A DNA stretch of 15,439 nucleotides from Pseudomonadota bacterium (GCA_021778935.1 JAJYBQ010000025.1:1-15439), one strand, 5' to 3'; positions 8,497 to 15,439 are shown, counted from the first letter of the stretch. The notes: generated by a model from the letters alone, not told the origin. A program made the numbers and translations.

Positions 8497-8534
8497 GGGA
8501 CTTTCCGCAGCTCGATTCGCAGCGCGATTCCGCC

Positions 8535-9113
8535 ATGGCACCTGCATCCAAAGTGAAGATCATCCGGACCCCCGCTCGGGCCCCGTCCCAGCTTCACGCC
8601 TCCGCCGCGTCCGCGCATCCGCAGCCGAAGTACGCGCTGGGTGCGGCGACGATCATGGTCGGCGCCTCGGTCAATTATTTTGGTGACCGGCTCCTCGGCG
8701 TGAAACTCGAGCTATTTCACGGCATCTCGACGTTCAGCGTGCCGTGGGGCATCGATCTCTTCCTCGTTCCGTTCATCGTCGGCCTCATCGTCGCGTGGAT
8801 GTTCGGGCGCGGCGCCAAGTGGCTGGCATACTTTCCGGCGGCGATCGTGCGCGTCATCGGCTATATGGAGTTGAGCTACGGCTTGGTGCCGATTCCTCCG
8901 GACAATCGCCTGATTCCGATGGGGTGGTGGGGATTTTTCCTGATCCTCGCGGTCGAGTCCTGCGTATTCGGGGGCATCGGCGGCGAGGTCTTCGTCCGCA
9001 GGATCTACCACCGCAAGCAGCAAGGCACGACGGCGGCGGCGGATCTTCCCAACCCCTGGATCCCGCCGGCGCCCACCCATCCGAACGGGCCCGAAGACCC
9101 GGCCAACCGCTAG
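8535..9113 (+). CDS. Hypothetical four-helix membrane protein
   Basis: I do not recognise a family. The 192-residue product has a basic N-terminal tail, then hydrophobic segments at about 33-50, 71-91, 96-116 and 131-155, and a hydrophilic proline-rich C-terminal tail (about 160-192, including PNPWIPPAP). Residues between helices 3 and 4 (VPIPPDNRLIPMGWWG) look like a structured loop. There is no heme-binding CXXCH, no Fe-S cysteine set and only one cysteine (C143). It is the first gene of the plus-strand cluster with the SUMF1 protein and two mini membrane proteins, so a membrane subunit or anchor role is inferred. No strong ribosome site precedes ATG at 8535; ATG at 8655 would cut the first helix. 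Confidence 0.8.
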   Translation: MAPASKVKIIRTPARAPSQLHASAASAHPQPKYALGAATIMVGASVNYFGDRLLGVKLELFHGISTFSVPWGIDLFLVPFIVGLIVAWMFGRGAKWLAYFPAAIVRVIGYMELSYGLVPIPPDNRLIPMGWWGFFLILAVESCVFGGIGGEVFVRRIYHRKQQGTTAAADLPNPWIPPAPTHPNGPEDPANR

Positions 9114-9158
9114 TTTTTCCGGCATCCCGTTTTTCTTCCGCAAGGGCAATCCGCAAGA

Positions 9159-10250
9159 ATGGCTCGGAACGTAGTTCCCCCGACTCCCGAAGAGCGCTCG
9201 CGCCGCGCGCGCTTTCTGCATGCGACGCTGATCACCTGCATCGTGCTGGCGTTCGTGGGCGGCAGCATCCACGTCGTATTCCTGGGGTCGACGCGCATGG
9301 GCCAGATGCGCGACAAGGCGACCTACGATCTGCGCGATGAATCCCGGCACGAGCGGGCAGCGGGCGAGGACATCGACATCCACGAGAAGAACGAGAAGCT
9401 CGCCAAGCTCGGGGAGACGGAGCGCGCCTACAGCGTCGGCGAGGTGACCAACATGCTCTCGCACGAGCAATGGGTCGAGCTCGACTCGATGGTGACCATT
9501 CCGGCCGGTACGTTCGAGATGGGCACCAATTTGCCGCGGGGCGATGCGCAGGACAAACCGATGCACAAGGTCTACCTGCCCGAGTATCGGATCGACAAGT
9601 ACCTCGTGACCAACGTGCAGTACGCCCGCTTCCTCGCCGCCACCGGACACCGCCCGCCGTCGAACTGGAAGGACGGCAAGATTCCCGCCGGCGAATTGCT
9701 GCAGCCGGTCACCATGGTCGACTGGTTCGATGCCGAGGACTATGCGCGCTGGGCGGGAGAGCGGCTGCCGACGGAAGCGGAATGGGAAAAGGCCGCGCGC
9801 GGCACCGACGGGCGACGCTGGCCCTGGGGCAATGTGATGGAACCGGCGCGGCTGAACACCTATTACAGCGTCGGGTCGACGACGGACGTCGACCACTACA
9901 AGAACGGCGTGAGTCCCTACGGCGTCTTCGACATGGCGGGCAACGTCGAGGAGTGGGTCCAGGACGACTTCCTGCCGTACAAGGGATCGCATGCTCCCGC
10001 CGAAATCTTCCAGGGACGTCTTGCCGAAGGACAGACCCCCGAGGACCGGGACATGAAGATCAGCGAGTTCGTCCCCATCTACAACCGTCACTACAAAGTG
10101 CTGCGCGGCGGCTCGTGGAAGAGCGACCCGTTCTCCACCGCGACCTACCACCGCAACTACGACTGGCCCAATTACATGTCGGACTTTTTCGGATTCCGTT
10201 GCGCCACGGGCGCGGGCGGACCGCGGCGAGACCTCGATGCAAATCAATAA
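9159..10250 (+). CDS. Membrane-anchored SUMF1/FGE-sulfatase-fold protein lacking FGE catalytic cysteines
   Basis: The 363-residue product has one N-terminal membrane segment (about 18-43), a charged helical stalk (about 50-95, heptad-like IHEKNEKLAKLGE) and a SUMF1 domain (about 110-352), probably periplasmic. Fold markers: IPAGTFEMGTN (114-124), LPTEAEWEKAARG (203-215), GNVEEWV (261-267), RGGSW (316-320) and GFRC (345-348). True formylglycine-generating enzymes carry a copper-binding cysteine pair just after the RGGS motif; here that stretch (321-330) is KSDPFSTATY with no cysteine. The whole protein has only C27 and C348. It is therefore unlikely to make formylglycine; a structural, ligand-binding or altered catalytic role is inferred. 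AAGGG at 9142-9146 is a weak ribosome site. Its stop overlaps the next gene's start region by 14 bases, suggesting tight coupling. Confidence 0.9.
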   Translation: MARNVVPPTPEERSRRARFLHATLITCIVLAFVGGSIHVVFLGSTRMGQMRDKATYDLRDESRHERAAGEDIDIHEKNEKLAKLGETERAYSVGEVTNMLSHEQWVELDSMVTIPAGTFEMGTNLPRGDAQDKPMHKVYLPEYRIDKYLVTNVQYARFLAATGHRPPSNWKDGKIPAGELLQPVTMVDWFDAEDYARWAGERLPTEAEWEKAARGTDGRRWPWGNVMEPARLNTYYSVGSTTDVDHYKNGVSPYGVFDMAGNVEEWVQDDFLPYKGSHAPAEIFQGRLAEGQTPEDRDMKISEFVPIYNRHYKVLRGGSWKSDPFSTATYHRNYDWPNYMSDFFGFRCATGAGGPRRDLDANQ

Positions 10251-10497
10251 AGTTTTGCGGCACTGCGCCACCGCGGCGCCGGGCGCCGCGCTGTTTCCGT
10301 CGCCCGCATTCGCGGCGGTCAACAGCTACCGCTTCATGCACGTCACGATCAACACGCCGTGGCACATCTTCCTGTTCCTCATGGTCGGGGTGTTCGCCCC
10401 CTTCATTCTGATGATCGTGCTGATGTGGCGCTACTCCTTTGGCAAGAAGAAGCCCCAGGCCCCCAACCCGAGCGCGCGACAAGCGACGGAAAAATGA
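10237..10497 (+). CDS. Mini membrane protein, 86 residues
   Basis: No family recognised. The product has a weak signal-like N-terminus (residues 1-27, ending PSPAFA), a short segment containing H35 and H43, one clear membrane helix at about 42-64 and a basic, proline-rich cytoplasmic tail (GKKKPQAPNP...). The gene overlaps the end of the SUMF1 gene by 14 bases and itself ends in an ATGA overlap with the next small gene, so it is almost certainly translated as part of the operon. Its size and single helix are typical of accessory subunits of respiratory or transport complexes, but this is inference. If the N-terminus is not cleaved, the topology would be different. Confidence 0.75.
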   Translation: MQINKVLRHCATAAPGAALFPSPAFAAVNSYRFMHVTINTPWHIFLFLMVGVFAPFILMIVLMWRYSFGKKKPQAPNPSARQATEK

Positions 10498-10877
10498 TGC
10501 TGCAGAAATGGATTGCGACGCTGCTGCTGGCGTTCGCCGTGGGTGCGATGTCCTGGATGATGCCCTCGCCCGCCTACGCGGCCGGCTCCCCCACCGACCA
10601 GCAGATCATGAGCGGATTCTCGCCCGAGGTCCAGAACCAGAACACGCTGGCGCCCCGGGTCGTGAACTCCAACAATGACAACACCCGGCGTTTGGTGATG
10701 TTCGCGCTGGCGGTGCCCCTGCTCGTCTTGCTGCTGATCACCGCGGGGCTGGGAATCTCGATGGGCCTGTACGGCAAGGACGTGTTCCTTCCGCACCTGA
10801 TTTTCGCCGGACTGTCGGTGACGCTCGCGATCGCGCATGCGATCGTGGGACTCGTCTGGTTCCGACCGCATTTTTGA
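10494..10877 (+). CDS. Small exported membrane protein with two helices, 127 residues
   Basis: No family recognised. ATG at 10494 overlaps the previous stop as ATGA; a second ATG follows directly at 10497 and could be the true start. The N-terminus (MLQKW then a hydrophobic run to PSPAYA) is a convincing signal peptide cleaved near residue 29. Next comes a polar Asn/Gln-rich segment (about 30-65, QNQNTLAPRVVNSNNDN), then membrane helices at about 67-90 and 99-123. The second helix holds H101 and H115, 14 residues apart. The protein ends abruptly with WFRPHF. Together with its neighbours it looks like a subunit of a membrane complex. The next gene starts 100 bases later. Confidence 0.78.
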   Translation: MMLQKWIATLLLAFAVGAMSWMMPSPAYAAGSPTDQQIMSGFSPEVQNQNTLAPRVVNSNNDNTRRLVMFALAVPLLVLLLITAGLGISMGLYGKDVFLPHLIFAGLSVTLAIAHAIVGLVWFRPHF

Positions 10878-10977
10878 GCACCCTGCCAAGGCGACGGACA
10901 GCGGCTTCGACCACAACGGTGCTTGCGGTGGCAACCCCGGGAGCAGTTCGTTTCGGGACCGGCACGGGGCTTCGCCC

Positions 10978-13740
10978 ATGAACGCGGCTGCGGCGCTTCT
11001 GTATTTCGTCAGCGGCGCCACGGGGCTTTGCTATGAGGTGCTGTGGGCGCGGATGATATCGGCCCAGTTCGGCGCCAGCACCTTCGGTATCGCCGCGACC
11101 GTCACGGCGTTCCTGCTCGGCCTGGGAATCGGCAGCGTGATCGCCGCCCGGGTCGGCGGCACAACCCCCGGCTACGCCCTGCGCGCCTTCGCCCTCCTCG
11201 AAGGCACGGTCGCCCTCTATGCCCTCGCCCTGCCGGCGATCGTTGCCCTCGGCGCGCCCCACCTGGAAGCGCTTGCGCCGATTCTCGGTTGGGGATCGTG
11301 GTCGGCGCTGCAGGGCGCGATCGCCGTCGTCCTGCTGGGCCTGCCGGCCGCCGCCATGGGGGCGAGCTTTCCCATGATCGTGCGCGCGCTGCCGGCCACC
11401 CCGGCGACACTCGGCCGCATCTACGGCATCAACTGCCTCGGTGCTGCGTTCGGTGCGTTGGGTAGTTTGTTCCTGCTGGAATCCCTGGGCTGGTCGAACG
11501 CGCTCTACGCCGTCGCCGCCACGAGCGTCGCAGTGGCCGCCGGTGCCGGGATGCTGGCCACCCGCGTCGCGCGACGCGGCGCCGCGGGAGATGCCGATCG
11601 GTCATCCGGGACGGACGCCCGCGCATCGTCCCTACGGCCGGGGTCGGAAGCGGAGCCGGGGCCACGCCGCGGAACCGTCCGCCTCACCGACCAGCTCACC
11701 TATGCGGCCGTCGGGGCCGCCGCCCTGCTGCTCGAGCTCGGCTGGACCCGCCTCTACGGCATGGTCATGCTCCGCACCGAGTATGTCCTGGCGATCGTTC
11801 TGGCGGTCTACCTGCTCGGCACGGCGATCGGCAGCCTGGTTGCCGCCCGCGCCGTCACCCATCCGACCGCATCGGTCTGGCTTGCCCGCCTGGTGCCGCT
11901 CGCCGCCGCATCGGGCATCCTTGCCGGGCTCTGGGGCCTGCCGGCGTTTTCGCTCTGGATTCAGCGTGCCCATTTCTCGTCGTTGCGCGAGGCGCTCGCC
12001 CTGCAGGCGCTGGCGCTCTGCGCCGGGATGCTCCCCACCACCGCCGCGCTGGGCGCATGGCTGCCCTTGCTGGCGCGCCGCAGCGCGGGCGGCAACGCCG
12101 TGCCACCGAATGCCCAACGCGACGCACGCACCGCCGCCACGCTCTACGGCGCCAACAGCCTGGGCGCGGCGATCGGTGCCGCGCTCACCGTCACCGTGGC
12201 GATTCCGGCGATCGGCACCACCGCCTGTGTCGCCCTGGCCGCGGTCCTGCTGCTCGCGCTCGGCGCCCAGCTCGGTGCGCCCCGCACCGCATTGGTCGCC
12301 CTGCCCTTCGCTGCACTCGCCGCCTGGCCGGTGCACCGCTTTCCGCCACCGGCACGCATGCTGAGCGATCCGGCAATGGTCGCCCGGGAACGCTACCGCT
12401 ATGAGGACGCCCTCACCTTCAACCAGGTCGCAGAGGGCACCGACGGCCAGCGCGTCCTGCTGACCGATCTGCAGCACATGGACGCATCGTCGGATCCCGC
12501 CGCGGTAGCGATCCAGGCGGATCAGGCGCGCCTGCCCCTGCTCCTGCATCCGGCGCCGCGCAGCATCCTGTTCCTGGGCCTGGGCACCGGCGTTTCGGCC
12601 AGCGGCTCGCTGCCCCATCCGGCCCTCGAGCGCACCGCGGTCGAAATCTCCCCGGGAGCGATCGCCGCGGCAAGGACCTGGTTCGCACCGGTCAACGGCG
12701 GCGTCATGGACCGGATGCGGGTGGTGCACGACGACGCGCGCCATTTCCTTGCTGCGCAGACCCGCCGCTACGACGTCATCGTCGGCGATCTCTTCCATCC
12801 CGATCTCGCCGGCATGAGCAACCTGCTTTCCGTGGAACAGTTCCGGCGGGCGCGCGACCACCTGGCGCCAAACGGCGTCTTCGCGCAATGGATCGCCCTG
12901 AACCAGTTCGACTTCCCGTCGCTCCAGACGGTGCTGCGCAGTTTCCGGGTGGCATTTCCCGATTCCCAGCTCTTCCTCGACGGAATGCACATGGCGCTGA
13001 TCGGTACGGTGCAGCCGCTGCGCGATGCGCCGGCCATGGCGGCGAACCTCGCCGCGCTGGCGGCGACCGCGCCGGCCGACGCCGAGGCCGCAACCGGCGG
13101 AGAGGGTGCTGCCACCTGGCTGGGGCGCTACTGGGGACCGATCACCGCGGCGATCGCGCCCCCGAACGGGCCGGTCCAGAGCGAATCGCGCCCGGTCATC
13201 GAATACCGCCTGCCGCGGTTGCGCTACGCCCAGCAGCCGCCGCTGGCCGGCGTGCTGCGGGCACTGCTGCGACTGCGTCCATCGGCAGCGGCCGCAGCCG
13301 CGCTGCTGGACATCCCGCCCACCGCGCGCACGGATTTTCTTGCCGCGTATGCCGGAGCCGGGTTCGTGACCCGCTCCTGGATCGCGGCCATCGCCGGCGA
13401 TACCCCTGCGCAGGACCAGGACACCCGGCAGGCGTACGAGGCCAATCCGCGCGACCGCTGGGTTGCGCAAGCGGTTGCCGACGAAATGCTTGCCGTTCTG
13501 GAGGAAAATACCGTGGTTCCCGCGCCCGATGCCGGGGCCGCGGCACAACCGGCGTTCGACCGCATCCGGACGCAACTCGACCGGATCCTGCAGGTCGATC
13601 CGGATCATGTCGCAACCCTGCGTGCGCTGTGGCATCTGGAACGGGCGAGCGGGCATCCGGCCGCCGCCCGCGTCGCATTCGCGCGCCTGCGCCGTGTGGC
13701 GCCGCTCGATCTGGAAGTTCGGAGTACGCTTCAACGATGA
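10978..13740 (+). CDS. Fused transporter-like / spermidine-synthase-like membrane protein
   Basis: A 920-residue protein. The N-terminal half is hydrophobic: a first membrane block (about 1-205, starting YFVSGATGLCYEVLWARM), a low-complexity Arg/Gly/Asp linker (about 206-235) and a second block (about 240-450) that repeats the pattern with LLLELGWTRLYG. Then comes a spermidine-synthase/methyltransferase-like domain (about 465-675) with a SAM-type loop LGLGTG near 532-537, HDDAR near 584-588 and YDVIVGDLF near 598-606. The C-terminal about 220 residues are Ala-rich, helical and TPR-like. Such fusions are common in bacteria and mostly unstudied; true aminopropyl transfer is doubtful. The start ATG at 10978 was chosen by the conserved membrane start; the 100-base leader holds nothing else. 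Its stop overlaps the next gene as ATGA. Confidence 0.88.
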   Translation: MNAAAALLYFVSGATGLCYEVLWARMISAQFGASTFGIAATVTAFLLGLGIGSVIAARVGGTTPGYALRAFALLEGTVALYALALPAIVALGAPHLEALAPILGWGSWSALQGAIAVVLLGLPAAAMGASFPMIVRALPATPATLGRIYGINCLGAAFGALGSLFLLESLGWSNALYAVAATSVAVAAGAGMLATRVARRGAAGDADRSSGTDARASSLRPGSEAEPGPRRGTVRLTDQLTYAAVGAAALLLELGWTRLYGMVMLRTEYVLAIVLAVYLLGTAIGSLVAARAVTHPTASVWLARLVPLAAASGILAGLWGLPAFSLWIQRAHFSSLREALALQALALCAGMLPTTAALGAWLPLLARRSAGGNAVPPNAQRDARTAATLYGANSLGAAIGAALTVTVAIPAIGTTACVALAAVLLLALGAQLGAPRTALVALPFAALAAWPVHRFPPPARMLSDPAMVARERYRYEDALTFNQVAEGTDGQRVLLTDLQHMDASSDPAAVAIQADQARLPLLLHPAPRSILFLGLGTGVSASGSLPHPALERTAVEISPGAIAAARTWFAPVNGGVMDRMRVVHDDARHFLAAQTRRYDVIVGDLFHPDLAGMSNLLSVEQFRRARDHLAPNGVFAQWIALNQFDFPSLQTVLRSFRVAFPDSQLFLDGMHMALIGTVQPLRDAPAMAANLAALAATAPADAEAATGGEGAATWLGRYWGPITAAIAPPNGPVQSESRPVIEYRLPRLRYAQQPPLAGVLRALLRLRPSAAAAAALLDIPPTARTDFLAAYAGAGFVTRSWIAAIAGDTPAQDQDTRQAYEANPRDRWVAQAVADEMLAVLEENTVVPAPDAGAAAQPAFDRIRTQLDRILQVDPDHVATLRALWHLERASGHPAAARVAFARLRRVAPLDLEVRSTLQR

Positions 13741-15125
13741 CACAGCCTCTATCCCGATCCGCGCAAGACGCGTTGCGTGCCATTCCGGTCAAGACGATCG
13801 GCGCCGCCAATGCCGAAGGACCTCTGCCGCCCACCCACTACCACCTGCGGCGGCGGCTGGTCCAGGCGTTTTCCCTGGCGCTCATGGTCGTGATTCCGGT
13901 CACCGGCCTGTTTCGCTTCGATCCGATTGCCGGCGCGATGATGGTGCTCGATCGGCAGATCTGGTTTTCGGATTTCTTCCTCGTATTCGGCCTCTGGTTC
14001 TGCGTCGCGACGGCCATGGTGTTCCTGTACTCCCTCGCGGGAGCGGTGTTCTGCGGCTGGGTGTGTCCGCAGAACAGTATTTCCGAATGGGCCAACTTCC
14101 TCATGCGCAAGCTGCTCGGCCGGCGCGCCGAGATCAGCATCGACGACGGCGCTCCGGTGCGGGTGACCGCATCGAAGAATCGCGCCGTCAACTGGCTCAC
14201 GCTCGGGATCGGCTACCTCGCCGCATCGATGGCCATGGCGCTGCTGCCGATGCTGTATTTCTGGCCTCCGGGTTCGGTGTGGTCGTTCATGACGCTGCAC
14301 TCCGACCCGTCGATCAATTGGTCGCTGTACTGGATCTACGGGGTGTTCGTCCTGATCATCCTGCTGGACATCACCATCCTGCGCCACTACTGGTGCCGGT
14401 TTGCCTGCGTCTACCGCGTCTGGCAGCACTCGTTCAAGACCCGCCAGACCCTGCATATCGCCTACGAGAAGGCCCGCGCCGCAGATTGCGAGGGCTGCAA
14501 CTATTGCGTGACGCAATGCTTCATCGACCTCGACCCGCGACGCACCGACATCTACGACAGCTGCATCAACTGCGGCGAATGCGTCGACGCCTGCAACCGG
14601 ATGCATCAGAAGCACGGGGTCCCGGGCCTGCTGCGATTCGAATTCGGGGAACGCCAGGGTGCCCCGGCGGCGGCTTCCGCCCGGCCGCGCCGCGGCCGCC
14701 CGGGTTCCGCCACCCCGAGCCGCAGCGCGGAATACAACCTGATGGGACGCGCCCGCTGGGCCTTCCCCTTCACCGCCCTGGGCCTGGCGATGTTTTCGTG
14801 GGGGCTATGGACCTACCAGCCCTACCACCTGTCGGTGGATCACGGCGCCGCGGTCACCGCCGGGCGGATGGCACCGACGAGCTACAAGATCGCAGTCGCC
14901 AACAAGCGCTATCGCCCCGAGTCGGTCCGGATCTTCGTCCATGGCCTGCCGGCGCAGGATTACCGCTTGAGCGCGACCGAACTCGACCTGGGGAACGTGC
15001 AGCACAAGGCGGTCACACTGACCATTTCCCCCACGCTCCGCCACGGACTCTACCCCATGCAGATCGAAGTGCGGGCGCAGGACGGATGGGTCGGGCGCTT
15101 TTCGTTCGAACATTTCGCAGGATGA
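13737..15125 (+). CDS. CcoG/FixG/RdxA-like 4Fe-4S membrane protein
   Basis: A 462-residue relative of CcoG, the membrane Fe-S protein that reduces Cu(II) during cbb3 oxidase assembly. Membrane helices lie at about 41-59, 77-100, 152-175, 196-216 and 340-358. Cysteine motifs: CGWVCPQ (C106, C110), WCRFACVY (C220, C224), and two ferredoxin-type clusters, C251/C254/C257/C261 and C276/C279/C282/C286. The C-terminus (about 368-462) is the Ig-like domain of the FixG family. A Pro/Arg/Ala-rich insert (about 309-331) precedes the last helix. The sequence between motifs differs from typical CcoG, and the usual CP pair ending the first ferredoxin cluster is CF here, so it may be a paralog serving this cluster rather than cbb3. 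ATGA overlap with the previous gene; GGAG at 13721-13724 may be its ribosome site. Confidence 0.88.
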   Translation: MTQPLSRSAQDALRAIPVKTIGAANAEGPLPPTHYHLRRRLVQAFSLALMVVIPVTGLFRFDPIAGAMMVLDRQIWFSDFFLVFGLWFCVATAMVFLYSLAGAVFCGWVCPQNSISEWANFLMRKLLGRRAEISIDDGAPVRVTASKNRAVNWLTLGIGYLAASMAMALLPMLYFWPPGSVWSFMTLHSDPSINWSLYWIYGVFVLIILLDITILRHYWCRFACVYRVWQHSFKTRQTLHIAYEKARAADCEGCNYCVTQCFIDLDPRRTDIYDSCINCGECVDACNRMHQKHGVPGLLRFEFGERQGAPAAASARPRRGRPGSATPSRSAEYNLMGRARWAFPFTALGLAMFSWGLWTYQPYHLSVDHGAAVTAGRMAPTSYKIAVANKRYRPESVRIFVHGLPAQDYRLSATELDLGNVQHKAVTLTISPTLRHGLYPMQIEVRAQDGWVGRFSFEHFAG

Positions 15126-15150
15126 GGAACCGCGGTGCGGAACCGCCACC

Positions 15151-15154
15151 GGAG
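15151..15154 (+). promoter_or_regulatory. Ribosome binding site of the last gene
   Basis: GGAG eight bases before ATG at 15163. It is one of the clearest ribosome sites in the right half of the window and fixes the start of the truncated gene. The 37-base spacer after the CcoG-like stop shows no hairpin or promoter. Confidence 0.7.
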
Positions 15155-15162
15155 CAGCGATC

Positions 15163-15439
15163 ATGAATACACCCACCCAATACGGCGCCAGGACGGAAAA
15201 CCGGAGCGATCTCGACGAAACGGACCTGCCGGCAGAGCAGGTCGATCACCCGATCGATCCGAAGTGGGGACACATCCCGCAGGACAACTTCGGCTATGAC
15301 AGCGACCAGCAGCGTCTGGCCACCCGGGGGCTGGAAGATTGGGAACTCATCACCAAGATCCCCGAGTCGCAGCGGCGGGTACCCTACTGGTTCATCGGCG
15401 TGGTGTCGGTAGTCCTGCTGGTCGGGATCGGCCTCGGCT
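15163..15439 (+). CDS. Membrane protein with acidic N-terminal cytoplasmic segment (3' end cut by window edge)
   Basis: Only the first 92 codons are present; the frame is open to the window edge. The visible part is a hydrophilic, acidic N-terminus of about 73 residues (DLDETDLPAEQVDHPIDP, then QRLATRGLEDWELI) followed by a membrane helix starting near residue 74 (VPYWFIGVVSVVLLVGIGLG). No heme motif is seen yet. A long soluble lead before one helix could fit a membrane-anchored cytochrome or a larger polytopic enzyme subunit, but I do not recognise the family. It starts 37 bases after the CcoG-like gene with a good ribosome site, so it belongs to the same transcription unit. Confidence 0.75.
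   Translation, partial: MNTPTQYGARTENRSDLDETDLPAEQVDHPIDPKWGHIPQDNFGYDSDQQRLATRGLEDWELITKIPESQRRVPYWFIGVVSVVLLVGIGLG

Noticed and set aside
6412..8528. A 14-base exact repeat (ATTCGCAGCGCGAT) before ompR (6412-6425) and before the gene at 8535 (8515-8528)
   Set aside because: One 14-base match is expected by chance at about this frequency in a 15 kb GC-rich window, and its position relative to the two starts differs.
9159..10250. EgtB/ergothioneine-type non-heme iron enzyme
   Set aside because: The N-terminal DinB-like domain with the three-histidine iron site is absent; only a membrane helix and stalk precede the SUMF1 domain.
10878..10977. Possible small gene or RNA in the 100-base gap before the spermidine-synthase-like gene
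   Set aside because: No hairpin-plus-T-run, no ribosome site with a credible short frame; the in-frame extension upstream is not family-like.
12888..13736. Upstream in-frame extension of the CcoG-like gene
   Set aside because: The extension is Arg/Gly/Ala low-complexity and lies in another frame of the spermidine-synthase-like gene; the ATGA overlap start at 13737 fits the family.
11632..13743. Long open frame (703 codons) on the minus strand opposite the spermidine-synthase-like gene
   Set aside because: It is rich in Arg/Gln/Gly/His with no recognisable domain or membrane segment, as expected for a GC-rich antisense frame; the plus-strand frame has clear family motifs.
14487..14596. Cysteine-rich motifs in the CcoG-like gene as possible heme c sites
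   Set aside because: They are CXXCXXC...C ferredoxin patterns without the CXXCH histidine, so they bind 4Fe-4S clusters.

Overview
The window is GC-rich chromosomal DNA with tightly packed genes. Protein sequences and gene order (radA, alr and a divergent lplT; a tsaB-rimI-uracil-DNA glycosylase run; an OmpR/RisA-type two-component pair) point to a betaproteobacterium, probably near Rhodocyclales/Nitrosomonadales. The class is inferred from protein resemblance, not from a marker gene. I see no tRNA, rRNA, CRISPR array, insertion sequence or phage gene.

Left part (1-6291), housekeeping: minus-strand radA (cut by the left edge) is joined by a 4-base overlap to alr. Divergent from alr is the lysophospholipid transporter lplT. 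It runs tail-to-tail, with a 22-base overlap, into a minus-strand operon transcribed as a small exported protein, tsaB, rimI and a family 4 uracil-DNA glycosylase. The last three are joined by ATGA/GTGA overlaps.

Middle (6424-8496), signalling: an OmpR-type response regulator and its EnvZ-type histidine kinase, 12 bases apart on the plus strand. The divergent gap upstream of ompR (6292-6423) is the most likely promoter region.

Right part (8535-15439), the unusual part: seven plus-strand genes that mostly touch or overlap. They encode a four-helix membrane protein, a membrane-anchored SUMF1 (formylglycine-generating-enzyme fold) protein without the catalytic cysteines, two very small membrane proteins, a large fused transporter-like/spermidine-synthase-like protein, a CcoG/FixG/RdxA-like 4Fe-4S membrane protein, and the start of a membrane protein cut by the right edge. 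The polytopic subunits, the SUMF1 domain predicted outside the membrane and the CcoG-type Fe-S protein suggest a membrane redox or respiratory complex together with its assembly factor. I do not recognise the complex and no catalytic heme-copper or molybdenum subunit lies in the window, so its function is open. What follows 15439 will be the most informative evidence. The OmpR/EnvZ pair ends only 38 bases before the cluster and could be co-transcribed with it.
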